Of a DNA stretch of 64,000 bases, positions 28,881 to 38,110 are shown in pieces. Location: contig CM061918.1 in NCBI GenBank assembly GCA_031002005.1, positions 58,347,478 through 58,411,477 of the forward strand, read 5' to 3'. The position numbers were made by a program, and so were the translations under genes. Position 1 is the first letter of the stretch; every line of letters begins with the position of its first letter. Source of the DNA: Vandiemenella viatica. Lineage: Eukaryota > Arthropoda > Insecta > Orthoptera > Morabidae. Under the pieces are notes generated by a model. That model made no database searches. It had not been told where the DNA came from and saw nothing but the letters and a program-made list of their open reading frames with translations.

Positions 28881-30558
28881 ATCAAATCGCGGTGCCACGG
28901 TTGTCGTATGATTCCCTTGAGGTTTTTGTGCCTATTCACCGTTTCTACGGCCGACCAATATGGCGACCTCCCCACCCCACTTCTCTCCACCCTGTTTCAC
29001 TCCAGTGCGATACTTCTTGGTATCGAGCACTTTTCTTTTGATACCGATACTTTTGTTCTCAATATTTTTCATTCGATACTTTTAATCATATCAGTACTCT
29101 TTGGGAGGTGTTGATACCAAAATGACTCTGGAAAAATTAGCGGAAATACTATAAAGCGACGAAAAGAAAATGTGAAAAATATGATTACAACAGACATGGC
29201 TGTATGATATACGGCCTTCTAGACAAAGACGAGAAGTCATTAAAACGTCATTACATTATCTTTGGGTAATAATTTTGTCGCTTGCTTGGTTTGTTTGAAG
29301 TGTGCGTGACGCTTTGTTTTGTTCCGTACTTGTGTAACATCAACGGCGTTGTAATTACAACAGTTAATCCTTTTTTTCTTTTGCAATAATACATATAAAT
29401 TTAAGTTCAGTAAAAATTAGCACATACACACAAAAAAGGAAAATTCGAACATCAGGCTCCTCTCTACAGGTTACTTGGCTAGTGTAAAGGATGAAATGAG
29501 CCTTTATTTGCAAAACCAGCAAAACCACTGTCAAACGGCCCTTTGGAACAATGGGAATACATAAACGTAGTTTTTCCTGACTTCTATAAGTTAACCCAGT
29601 TCCAGCAACGTCAGTTCCCACCGAACGTTTATTTTGGAAGGCAGGCTGCACAATGTCAAAGACAAGAAACAGATTTCATCGAAATAATTTTTAAAAAATA
29701 TTGTTTTTAAGTCGCTATATGGAGGAAGAGTGGGAAGTTAAGATTAGTGTATATTTAAATACTTATTGGCAAAGTTTAATGAGTCATGTTATGTTGCTGT
29801 TGATTTGATTTATAATAAAAATAAAAACTGAGTCTTGATTTAATTTATAATAATTTTTTACATAGTAATACTACAAAAAGAAAAATGATTTATTGCTTTA
29901 AATTTCAGTATTATAAGTAAATATTAGACGTTTCAGCTGCAAAAATTGAAAAAAAGAGGTTTAAAATTTGAAAATAAAGCACCGGTTCAGGACAGTAACC
30001 TTAAAATAAAAAAATAAAAAATATTAAATAAAAGAAACTCTCATTCGCAATGAATGAACTGAAAAATATCATGTTGTCGAAAGATTTCTTTCGATACCTC
30101 AAAGGATCGATACTGTTTTTCAATATTTTAGTGAGTATTGTAACGATACTGTGTCCCTAAGTAAACGGCAATTTGCACGGAACAAGTTCGAACGCCTCCA
30201 AAAGTGTATAAATTTAAAGGGGAATATATTGACAAACAATAAAGCCATTTTTACCAAAAAATATTTCCTTTCATTGTTTTTGTAAAAACTTAATGGCGAT
30301 TTTCGTATGCATCAGATGGCTCCTGCTTTACTGCACCTGTCTCACAGGCCAACAGCTGTGCGTGGCGGGCGAGCGTACCCTACACTGTGCAGGCGCTAAC
30401 CATCCTGTAACGCCTTACATATACCAAATAGCGCTGCCACAGACGAACCACGATCTCAAACTATCATACCAAGATCTATACGCCTTCTGTCATGCAGTCC
30501 TCTTCCTGTTGTGCCTGAACTTGTAAAATAATTTTTATGGCATTATTTGCAGGAAGAT
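28881..30558. other. Spacer; possible inverted-end element around TATCGATAC motifs
   Basis: GATAC/GTATC motifs cluster at 29010-29115 (CGATACTTCTTGGTATCGAG, GATACCGATACTT) and again at 30085-30160 (CGATACCTCAAAGGATCGATAC, AACGATACTGTGTCCCTAAG). They could be the two ends of an element of about 1.1 kb, but I cannot pair them cleanly. A plus-strand frame at 30293-30526 is closed early in copy 2. No gene is recognised. Confidence 0.3.
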
Positions 30559-30568
30559 AAGGAAGGGT

Positions 30569-31461
30569 GTGAGACAAGGTTGTAGTCTATCCCCGTTAAT
30601 ATTCAACTTGTATGTAGAAGAAGCAATGAAGAAAGTCGAAGAAAAATTTCCATGTGGCATAAGTTTTCAGGGAGAAAAAATCAGTATGCTACGATTTGCG
30701 GATGACATTGTCTTATTAGCAGAGAGGGCTGAGGATATTGAGAAGTTATTGAATGGCATGAACAAAATACTGAAGGAAGATTTTGGACTGAATATAAATC
30801 AAAGTAAAACAAAAGTGATGAAATGTAGCAGAAATGATACCAATACTAGCAGATTAAATATATAATAGGATCGGATGCAATAGGAGAAGTGAGTGAGTTC
30901 TGTTACTTGGGAAGCAAAATTACAACCGATGGCTGAAGCAGGAATGATGTTACAAGCAGAATAGCACTAGCAAAAAGAGCCTTCATGAAAAAGAGAAACC
31001 TTTTAGTTTCAAATATTGATCTAGGAATTAGAAAGAACTTCTTAAAACTCTATGTGTGGAGCACAGCATTTTACGGTAGCGAAACATGGACTTTAGGAAT
31101 ACCGGAAAGAAAGAAACTTGAAGCATTTGAAATGTGGTGCTACAGAAGAATGCTGAAAATTAGGTGGACAGACAAAGTAAGAAATGAACGAGTTTTGGAA
31201 ATGATGGGTGAGAAAAGAAGTTTATGGAAGAAGCTTACAGGAAGAAGAGACAGGCTGGTAGGTCATATTTTGAGACATGCTGGATTGGTTAATTTGTTAG
31301 TGGAGGGAACAGTCGAAGGTAAGAACTGTAGAGGAAGACAGAGATTAGAATATATGAAGCAGATAATTGAGGACGTGGGTTGTAAGGGGTATGTAGAAAT
31401 GAAGAGGCTAGCACAGGATAGGAAGGGATGGAGGATTGCATCAAACCAGTCTAAAGACTGA
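30569..31461 (+). pseudogene. LINE-A reverse transcriptase, catalytic part to C-terminus
   Basis: The frame enters at VRQGCSLSPLIFNLYVEEAM (the QG..LSP..FN motif), then MLRFADDIVLLAERAEDIEK, containing the FADD active-site Asp pair, and NINQSKTKVMKC. After a frame change near 30863 and an in-frame TGA at 30934-30936 (in ITTDG*SRND) it resumes as FLKLYVWSTAFYGSETWTLG, EAFEMWCYRRMLKIRWTDKV, LVGHILRHAGLVNLLVEG and CRGRQRLEYMKQIIED. The enzyme copies element RNA into DNA at a nicked site. The N-terminal endonuclease is missing, so this copy is dead. Clade uncertain. Confidence 0.9.
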
Positions 31462-31463
31462 CG

Positions 31464-31497
<34 letters not shown>
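30569..31497 (+). mobile_element. LINE-A insertion, 5'-truncated, private to copy 1
   Basis: A 929-bp insertion flanked by GGAAGGGT (30561-30568 and 31498-31505; AAGGAAGGGT if the A before is counted) and ending in a 29-base A run (31469-31497). Copy 2 has the empty site, CGGAAGGGTTGTCAGG, at 63714-63729. A long A tail, an intact direct repeat and an empty paralogous site make this a textbook target-primed insertion that happened after the duplication, or on one haplotype. Confidence 0.95.
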
Positions 31498-31499
<2 letters not shown>

Positions 31500-31505
31500 A
31501 AGGGT

Positions 31506-31952
31506 TGTCAGGTCGCCAAGCGAAAGATTTGTCAACCGTGGTTTAACCTGGTCTAATGATTCTATCGACCACCTGAAACCCACAATTTTATAAGAATCCA
31601 AGTTATGAAAAATTAGCTGCAGTAAGCGCTACTTACTTGTGTCTTTAGTAAGATTATGACTTAACACGGTGGCACCATATTTCGCCATCTCCTTCTTTCA
31701 TCTTCATACATCTACAAAAAACACACATAATAATGTGCTACACATAACAACAACACACAGACACCCAAACACACGAAGCAAAAGAACTGGTCGTCTTACC
31801 TTCGGAACCAGACCGGGTACACCACCAACTTTCGGAAAGTAGACCACACACAACTGGTGCTTCTCTCGTGATCCTCGTTTCCTAAAAATGCCTGCCGAAT
31901 TTGTACGTAACAGTATCTGGGATTGCTGAAATCTGCCTGCTTATTTCTTTCT
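31506..31952. other. Right part of the duplication, then unique sequence
   Basis: Up to 31783 this matches the end of copy 2 (63723-64000). It contains CCTCTTTCATC-like AT-rich text and a CA-rich stretch (31720-31790). No gene is recognised on either side of that point. Confidence 0.4.
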
Positions 31953-32170
31953 TTTCTTTGCGACTTTCCGGCTTGTCGACATCGCAATTATTTATGGTGT
32001 AAAGAACAGTAAGCGAAGGAACTGGCTCGAAATGGAGCACGTCCCACATTAAGAAACGATACGGTATTCACCTGAAGTGTTTTTTGGAAATCATGGAAAA
32101 CTGAAAAAATGCGTAGATCATAAGAGAAGGAAATCAGAGGCCATTAACCGGGATTGTTCTGATCAACTAG
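31953..32170 (-). mobile_element. SINE-A, strongly diverged
   Basis: Plus strand: T/C-rich tail, GGCTTGTCGACATCGCAATTATT (3' box), GCGAAGGAACTGG, TATTCACCTGAAGTG, GGAAATCATGGAAAACTG, AGGCCATTAACC. About 30 percent diverged. Head poorly kept. Confidence 0.6.
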
Positions 32171-32506
32171 CACATCACTTTGCTATCGGATATTGAACGA
32201 AAGATGTAACAAGTTCATACATGTATCGGAAGAATCAATACAAAACAGCAGAAATTTTTACTTAGAAGTAATATGATGGTTGTTGGCAATATAAGGTATT
32301 TCAGGAGTGTAGGCTGATTCTGCGATCCCACACCACATTCCCATAGTCTTGATACAGTCACCATCTCACTCAAAGCAAACAATCGCTATTAACTACCTTG
32401 TTATTAAGTGAATCAAAAATTCATTAGAACAAAAAATTCAGGAAATTAAACTTTCTATAATTTTTGTTCAACGACACGTTTCATATGCGTAAAAATAAAG
32501 AGCAAT
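32171..32506. other. No gene recognised
   Basis: AT-rich unique-looking sequence between a SINE-A and the left arm of FB3. Confidence 0.4.
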
Positions 32507-32890
32507 TTGGGTCTGTTGGCTGTCCGGATGACCTCGCGTCGTGATATGTAGAGCCGACGTTTCGACTGTCACTCTGCAGTCTTCTTCTTCGGCAGAACTG
32601 CTTATTTTTTTTTCCTTTTCCATCGGTATTGGGTGCTGTTATATACCCGCGGCCCGCTGCCCGTCTAGAGTGTTCGTTCGTCCTGGCAAATCCTGATGCC
32701 CGACGTCATTGTTGTCGATGGATATACCGGGTGTTTCAAAAAGGACTTTGAGAATTCATATAAATTTTATGAAACAAGGTACAGAGCTGGTTTTGGTGTC
32801 GTTTTAAAGGAAAACACTTCAAGTTTTGACTCGCGTAGTCCGCTAGTGCATAATCGCACCGCACAAGCGCTAGCGGCAGTTACGTTAAAG

Positions 32891-34085
32891 ATGGCTGCCT
32901 TCACTGGACCCGAGCGTGCTAGCTGTGTGTTTTGGTTTCAAGAATCGAAGTCTGCGACAGCAGTTCAGCGTAATTTTCTTACCAAGTACGCTAAAGATCC
33001 TCCTAGTAGGCCTACAATTTATGTGGTTCGGATTCCACGTTAAACTGTAGGTCCCAGAGGAAAGGAACTGGCCGTCCTACCTCTGACACAATGGCTTAGT
33101 ATGCCTCCTTCGGGAGGATCCAACCAACCTTCGGGTTGTGGACTAAGTTAAGTTAAGATGTTTTGTAGAAACAGGGTGCTCAGTAAAACATAAAAAATCC
33201 TCAGGTCGTCCAAGCACATCTGACGAGGTCGTTGAGCAAGTGAGGAAAAGTTTTGTCAGCAGCCCTACGAAATCGACCCGGCGTGCATCTCGTGAGCTGC
33301 AAGTCCCACATACGACGGTTTGGCGAGTGTTGAGAAAACGTTTGCATTTGAAATCATACCGATATTCGCTTTTACAAGCAATTGAAGACACTGATAAGAT
33401 TGCACGTAGGAACTTCTGTGTGGATATGTTAAATCGAGTGGATGATGATAAAAATTTCTTGAACAACATAATCTTTTCTGACAAGTCAACTTTTCACTTA
33501 AGTGGTAAGGTTAACACACATAACTGTAGGATTTGGGGCAGTGAAAATCCACATGAGACATTGCAACATGTTCGTGATAGCCCTAAAGTGAACGTTTTTT
33601 GTGCGTTGAGCAAGAGGAAAATGTACGGCTCCTTTTTTTTCCCAAGAGAGAACCATCAACAAGATAGTGTACCTTGATATGTTGCAACAATTTTTTATAC
33701 CACAGATCGATGAGGATGACCGAGAACGAAATGTTTTCTTTATGCAAGATGGCGCACCACCACACTACCTGACTGACGTCCGGGATTTTCTCAATGACCG
33801 CTTTCCAGGTAAATGGATTGGCCGTGGTGCGCCAGTGGCATGCCCCCCCCCCCCCCGTTCCCCAGACCTGACACCGCTAGAATTTTTTTTTTCTGGGGTT
33901 TCATAAAAGATATGGTGTACGTACCTCCTTTGCCGGCCACTCTACCTGAACTTAGAGCAAGAATTTACGCTGCTGCTGAGCAAGTTACACCTGAAATGCT
34001 AGTGCGAGTCTGGGAAGAAATCGAATACCGATGGGATGTCTGCAGAATAACCAACGGAAGCCACACAGAAGGTAAAATAACTTGA
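32891..34085 (+). pseudogene. mariner-like transposase, broken
   Basis: The start MAAFTGPERASCVFWFQESK and AVQRNFLTKYAKDPPSRPTI is the N-terminal DNA-binding domain. It is interrupted by a SINE-B piece, then KHKKSSGRPSTSDEVVEQVR, PTKSTRRASRELQVPHTTVW (second helix-turn-helix), IIFSDKSTFHLSGKVN (first catalytic Asp), NVFFMQDGAPPHYL (second Asp) and RSPDLTPLEFFFWGFIKDMV (third acidic residue). A C14 run at 33843-33856 replaces the expected Trp codon region and shifts the frame, so the end is read in another frame to the stop at about 34085. Spacing between the second and third catalytic residues is about 41, as in the DD41D (rosa) group. Inactive. Confidence 0.85.
33011..33158 (+). mobile_element. 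SINE-B fragment inserted in the mariner transposase
   Basis: Carries the family mark GGATTCCACGTTAAACTGTAG, GTCCCAGAGGAAAGG, then GGCTTAGTATGCCTCC and a tail GACTAAGTTAAGTTAAG. It interrupts the transposase between TIY and FVETGCSVKHK. The tRNA-like head is missing. No convincing target-site duplication (perhaps ATGT). Confidence 0.7.
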
Positions 34086-34325
34086 AGTGTTTTCCTTTAA
34101 AACAACACCAAAACCAGCTCTGTACCTTGTTTCATAAAATTTATATGAATTTTCAAAGTTGTAAAGTCCTTTTTGAAACACCCTGTATAACAGCACGTAA
34201 CAACGATTGAAAATTAAAAAAAAGTACGCAGTTCTGCCCAGAAGAGGACCGCAGGATGCAGATCGAAACGTCGGCTGTACATATCACGATGCGGCCTCAC
34301 CCGGACAGTCGAAAGTCAACTTACG

Positions 34326-34613
34326 GCCGGGGAAACCTGAGATTACATGAGCAATTTGTGTCTGCCTTATTTCCCGATCGCCTTCTCGAAACGTTTTGTA
34401 AGAACTTACAACTACTATTCTAAGTGCAAAAATGTATCACGAATACAAAAATCTCTCCTGCCGTTGAGGCGTTTTGCCCCAGTAAACAAACAAAAATTTA
34501 TTTGATAGACGATATTTATCCTGAGCCATGAAATGGAAAGAAATACTTCATTTTTAGTCACAGATATTTTCAGAATCTGTATGGCAACTAACCGGTGTAA
34601 CTGCTGCTCAGGA
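34326..34613 (-). other. Possible 3' UTR of the minus-strand gene at 34.6-37.6 kb
   Basis: AT-rich sequence immediately downstream of the stop at 34616-34614. It holds the AATAAA listed separately. Confidence 0.35.
34497..34502 (-). terminator. Candidate polyadenylation signal AATAAA
   Basis: Minus-strand AATAAA about 112 bp downstream of the stop codon of the terminal exon ending at 34614. The position suits a short 3' UTR. AATAAA is frequent by chance in AT-rich DNA, so the support comes from its place. Confidence 0.4.
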
Positions 34614-34814
34614 CTATAAAATCAGCCCAGAGACATGGAAAGCCTCGTAGAGGCGATCGTAACAGACTTTGCAGAGGAGCCAGGAGCCCCAATCCGTTAG
34701 GTCCAGTGGAGCGGGCAGATGCTTCCGCTTGACAGTGCGAAGTAATGGCCGTCCTGTTGCACGTGCTGACGCCACGGGGGAGGGGGGGGGGGGGAGCAGG
34801 GGAAGCTGCACGGG
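34614..34814 (-). CDS. Candidate terminal coding exon of an unrecognised gene
   Basis: After an acceptor GTTAGCAG (34822-34815 on minus) the frame is open for 66 codons to TAG: PVQLPLLPPPPSPVASARAT, GRPLLRTVKRKHLPAPLDL, TDWGSWLLCKVCYDRLYEAF and HVSGLIL. A Pro-rich part with a G/C run (34782-34794) precedes a well-formed, Trp- and Cys-containing end (CKVC) that reads as real protein. Phase 0 at the start fits the phase-0 end of the exon at 35997-36087. I recognise no family. Alternative acceptors (CAG before CACGTG at about 34766) would change the first residues and the phase. Confidence 0.5.
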   Translation of the reverse strand, partial: PVQLPLLPPPPSPVASARATGRPLLRTVKRKHLPAPLDLTDWGSWLLCKVCYDRLYEAFHVSGLIL

Positions 34815-34988
34815 CTGCTAACTCACCTGACAGGCACGTTATCTCACTCGGCATGATGTAGCTACGCCGCACTGAATACACATACTAAACATATATCCGC
34901 CTCTTGTCGACTAACCTGTTCGTAATGTCAGGCCATCTGTTTATAGTTGCTCATACCGGGATTCGCACTGTTTGTTACTAAAGCTTCA

Positions 34989-35620
34989 TACACTGCCTAG
35001 CAAAAAAGGTGAAGAATCCAGTAGGGGGGGGGGGGGGAGGAAACTAAATTAAATTTACGGCTAAAGGGGGTATGTGGTGTTATTTCAGTGTTTACAAAAT
35101 CGATTCAAATTTACAAAGAACTTGGCAGTGTGGGCCCATTTATAATACGACGTTGCACCTCTTCTGGCCTGGATGCCTGCAATGATTCGGTTAGGAATCA
35201 TTAAGCCGCTGTATTCTGTTCTGAAGCAACATGGCCCCCAACTACTTTAACTGGTTCTTGATATGCTGGATACTGGCACTGGGCTGAAGTTGACGTCCGA
35301 GCTGGTACCACATGATATATTCTATGAGGGACAGATCTGGGGATCTTGCTGGCCACGGGAGTATCTCGACATCACACAGACCGTACGTAGAGACTTCTGC
35401 TGTGGGTGGACGAAAGGTCACGTTGAAAAATGGCACTACGATTCTGTCGCATGAGAAGGCAGGATGTCAGTGACGTACAGTTGTGCCGTCAGACTTCCAT
35501 CAATCACTACCAATCGTGACCTGAACGTCATACCCGGTGGCTCTCCACGCCATGACGCCAGGAGTAACACCGCTGTGCCTATCAAGCTATACGCAGGTGG
35601 GCAATATTAACTGTAGTGGC
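34989..35620 (-). pseudogene. Tc1-like transposon remnant
   Basis: The plus-strand left edge TACACTGCCTAGCAAAAAAG resembles terminal repeats of a Tc1-like family common in insects. A minus-strand frame (35436-35242) reads EILPWPARSPDLSLIEYI then QLGRQLQPS. The phrase LPWPARSPDLSPIEHIWD is the Tc1 transposase block that carries the last catalytic Glu. Stops and indels elsewhere. The opposite terminal repeat was not found. A G14 run is at 35024-35037. Confidence 0.7.
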
Positions 35621-35996
35621 TAAAGCTTATTGATTATGGTTCTGCTTTATACCTCATCTCCTAAGTGTTTTGATAACTAGGCGTTGCGTGTTGTTTGGGC
35701 TTTTTAAGAATCGTCTGATTAATCCTCCACACCTTTCCGCTGTCACAATCATCATACGCTCCATGAAATTTGACAAACTTCTATATAATGATTGTTCCCA
35801 AGATAAGGTTAATAGTGACACTTGCCAAAAGATATGAGTTCAAAATATAAACCGCGATGTAGCAACTACCTATTTCTTCAACCATGAATTCAGAAAATGA
35901 TGTTGACAGCCGTCGAGGCAACAATTCGAATGCACATCATTTTATGGGGTAATCGGAGGCACCCTCCTTGATGGTCAGATAGTTCAGAGTTCTTAC
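35621..35996. other. Intron-like sequence, no other feature
   Basis: AT-rich. It would be part of the intron between exons 35997-36087 and 34614-34814. Confidence 0.35.
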
Positions 35997-36087
35997 CTGC
36001 ACGTCCTGTTCCTGCTGCAGTGCGGTTGGTGACAACGACGACGTCGACCAGCCCTCCGCGCCGGGTCGAAGGCCTGCCAACGCCCTC
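35997..36087 (-). CDS. Candidate internal coding exon, 91 nt
   Basis: Minus strand: acceptor TTGTGTTGTTCTCAG|GAGGGCG and donor GTGCAG|GTAAGAAC are both near consensus. Taking one base to finish a split Arg codon, the frame is RALAGLRPGAEGWSTSSLSP, TALQQEQDVQ and ends in phase 0. The segment is GC-rich in AT-rich flanks. Phases agree with the exon at 37515-37599 (ends with two bases of a codon) and with the exon at 34614-34814 (starts in phase 0). Family unknown; low-complexity and likely disordered. Confidence 0.5.
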
Positions 36088-36824
36088 CTGAGAACAACAC
36101 AACTTCTATTATTATCTTCACAAGTAAATTCCCAGACGATTTCAACAATCATCCTTGCGTCTTTGAAATGTCATCTATTTAATACATAGTTCTAACTACT
36201 TAATGTGGAATGGCAACCGCTAGTAGAAACCACATTAACTAATACAAAATGAAGAGGCGACCAGTATGAGAGCACTTACTCCTCTTTTTCTTAAAATATA
36301 TGTATATTGACTGAAACAAATTTCCGCGTTTCTTGGAACAAACCAATGCCCATATCAATGTTAAAGACCAACAAAGGCGAGACAGCAGTTAGAAGGCCCT
36401 AAACGTGAAAGCATTTCTTAGACGAGTAAATACACAATAAAAATTTAATAAATTATTTTAAAACGCGCATTAGTTAATACTGGTGGATGTGGAAATCCAG
36501 GATGACTTTTCTTACTGTTACTATATTGCTGAAATCCTTTTTATACCTATAGAAGCATTCAGTATTAAGAAGGATCACAGAGTTCTGCAACGATTCAATG
36601 AAAATGGTTACAAGGGATGTTGATAACCTAGTTCACACTATCGGTTCTGAGAAGACTGATGGTATTCCCTTGAGACAAAGAACTGAGCGTGTACGCTGCA
36701 AATTGTTACACTCGCTCCTGCTAATTACTGCACTAATTCAAATCATTTGCTGTGGTTCCTGCACTTCAATTCAATGAATGCATGTTATTCGGAAGGGATA
36801 CAATTTAGATTACCGACCCAGCCA
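36088..36824. other. Intron-like sequence
   Basis: AT-rich, no coding or repeat signal seen; lies between two candidate exons. Confidence 0.35.
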
Positions 36825-36885
36825 TCCGCATTTCGGTTTTTTATGGTTTCCCTAAATTACTCCGGCTGAGTGCCGAGATGGACAT
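36825..36885 (+). mobile_element. SINE-A fragment
   Basis: TTTATGGTTTCCCTAAATTAC, TCCGGCTGAGTGCCGAGATGG matches the SINE-A body (CATGGTTTCCCAAATCACTCC, GGCGAATGCCGGGATG). Neither head nor tail is present. Confidence 0.55.
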
Positions 36886-36900
36886 TTCATAAATTTTTAT

Positions 36901-37344
36901 CTAGCCAACGCCAACTCTAGGCATTTCTAACATTCGGTAGCGCGGCATTGACCAGTATATATGCATCCCGTTCACGGAGCCATGTCCGAACTCTAGGCAC
37001 TGCAAACACTGCGCGGCAACGAAGGGCCGACACACAGTCCTGGTTCTAAAAGCTATCTGCCTGGACAACTGTGCTCTTAACTTCTTTCTATAGGCAGGTG
37101 GGGTTAGACGTCTTTTCATAGAGGTATCGATGATTGTGTATGCGGATGCCGACGATCGACTGGAGACCGATCGTTGGAAGGAATCTCCCAGTTCATGCAA
37201 GGTATCTGCTCTTTTATTTGCCAAATGTCGGGCTGTTATCTTTCCACTAAAGGATTTCTTCATAAGTGCTACGGCCGACTTTTTTCCACCGAATGTCGGA
37301 GGTTTCATTTCTGTCGACATTAAGAAAGCAGGAGTTTTCCCCAT
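36901..37344 (-). pseudogene. LINE ORF1 (gag-like) fragment
   Basis: An open frame of 147 codons on minus. It reads KPPTFGGKKSAVALMKKSFS, GKITARHLANKRADTLHELG, then SYRKK-like basic text and VCRPFVAAQCLQCLEFGHGS. CxxCxxxGH followed by four residues and Gly instead of Cys is a damaged CCHC zinc knuckle, as found near the end of ORF1 in I/R1-like LINEs. Which LINE family it belongs to cannot be told. It sits in the putative intron between exons at 36087 and 37515, on the same strand. Confidence 0.5.
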
Positions 37345-37514
37345 GTTAAATATACATCTTCTAGCTTTCAGAAGTTCTTGATTTTTTATACTATTAACTA
37401 GAACTTGTCCTATTTAGTTACAGATGTAACAGTCGCCAAATGACACCCACTCGTCCACTACACTAGATCGAACTGCATAGTAGTATTAAACTAATTACAA
37501 GACGCGTTGCTCAC

Positions 37515-37599
37515 CTGAGTGTGTCATCAGCCGAAGTCTGCCAGCGGGACTCACCGACCACCGAGGAGGCGTTGTCTACCTCTGGCACCACCAGCCGCT
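37515..37599 (-). CDS. Candidate internal coding exon, 85 nt
   Basis: Minus strand: acceptor TATGTTGTGTTTCAG|AGCGG and donor ACACTCAG|GTGAGC. With two leading bases of a split codon the frame reads RLVVPEVDNASSVVGESRWQ, TSADDTL and ends with two bases of the next codon, completed to Arg by the first base of the 36087 exon. A second donor (GGTCG|GTGAGT) lies inside and would shorten it to 45 nt. The other two frames contain stops. The 5' part of the gene must lie above 37.6 kb and was not identified. Confidence 0.5.
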
Positions 37600-37964
37600 C
37601 TGAAACACAACATACCGTATATTAAGGACTCTTTCCCATGTTGTTATAAATATTACACACAAAAGAAAAAACTTCTGCAGAGGCTGTGTCGCAGCCACGA
37701 TAATAGAACTTTAGAGCATAGAATACGTCACCTGTGCTGTAGCATTTATAATATGACACGAAATAAAACATATTAAATTTATTTGGAGTATCATCGTGAT
37801 GGGATCATTTCGGCGGTTTGGCAAGTACATGGCCGATTTTAACTACTTCCATACATATTGCAAGCCTGAGAGATAAGACATTTACTTCGTAAAAAAAAAG
37901 GATGTCGTTAGATAATACTCGCATTTTGCAAGGGAAAGAACTTACATGGCGGTGGTTCTCAGCA
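37600..37964. other. No gene recognised
   Basis: AT-rich, probably intron upstream (on minus) of the exon at 37515-37599. Confidence 0.35.
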
Positions 37965-38110
37965 CAGTGGGTAAGTGGTAACTCTGGTTCAAATCTCCGT
38001 ACGACCTCCAGATTTTGGATTTCCATGTTTTTTTCAAATGGCTACGGTCGAGTTCTTATGGCTACCTGTCCCTTATCTTCTCCCGTTTCTAGCGACCACT
38101 AAGTCTACGA
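37965..38110 (+). mobile_element. SINE-A, old plus-strand copy
   Basis: Head remnant GTGGGTAAGTGGTAACTCTGG, B box GGTTCAAATCTCC, then CCAGATTTTGGATTTCCATG, GGTCGAGTTCTTATGGC and TTTCTAGCGACCAC. About 150 bp, strongly diverged, with internal deletions. Confidence 0.6.

Larger units (their letters stand above)
16083..31783 (+). repeat. Large duplication, copy 1
   Basis: From TTGTTACTATCGATAACC at 16083 to the run ACACACGAAGCAAA at 31783 the sequence is matched in the same order and orientation by 48937-64000. Homology of copy 1 continues at least to where the window cuts copy 2 off. Identity is patchy: about 18300-18640 and 18755-19360 are essentially identical between copies, while other parts (for example 22900-24900) differ by many substitutions and small indels. 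Private insertions and deletions are listed separately. Confidence 0.95.
32727..34185 (+). mobile_element. mariner-like DNA transposon with TIRs of about 100 bp
   Basis: TA dinucleotides flank both ends (32725-32726, 34186-34187). The left TIR starts CCGGGTGTTTCAAAAAGGAC, the right ends GTCCTTTTTGAAACACCCTG. The inverted repeats extend about 100 bp inward (CAAGGTACAGAGCTGG, AAAGGAAAACACTTCAAG) with few mismatches. The interior codes for a broken transposase. A SINE-B fragment lies in the N-terminal part. Long TIRs and high arm identity suggest a moderately young copy. Confidence 0.88.
32507..34325. mobile_element. Fold-back element FB3 enclosing a mariner-like element
   Basis: Left arm 32507-32612 and right arm 34225-34325 are inverted copies. 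Read outward the left arm gives GGCAGAACTGC in reverse, GAAGAAGAAGACTGCAGAG, TGACAGTCGAAACGTCGGC, TCTACATATCACGACGCGAGG and TCATCCGGACAGCC. The right arm gives CAGAAGAGGACCGCAGGATG, CAGATCGAAACGTCGGCTG, TACATATCACGATGCGG. In the left arm GACTG...CAGTC pairs between AGAAGA and GAAA. The mariner at 32727-34185 sits between the arms. Confidence 0.7.

Noticed and set aside
36901..37344. Part of the host gene between exons 36087 and 37515
   Set aside because: It contains a damaged CCHC knuckle and basic text like LINE ORF1, and no splice sites bound it. More likely an intronic transposon remnant.
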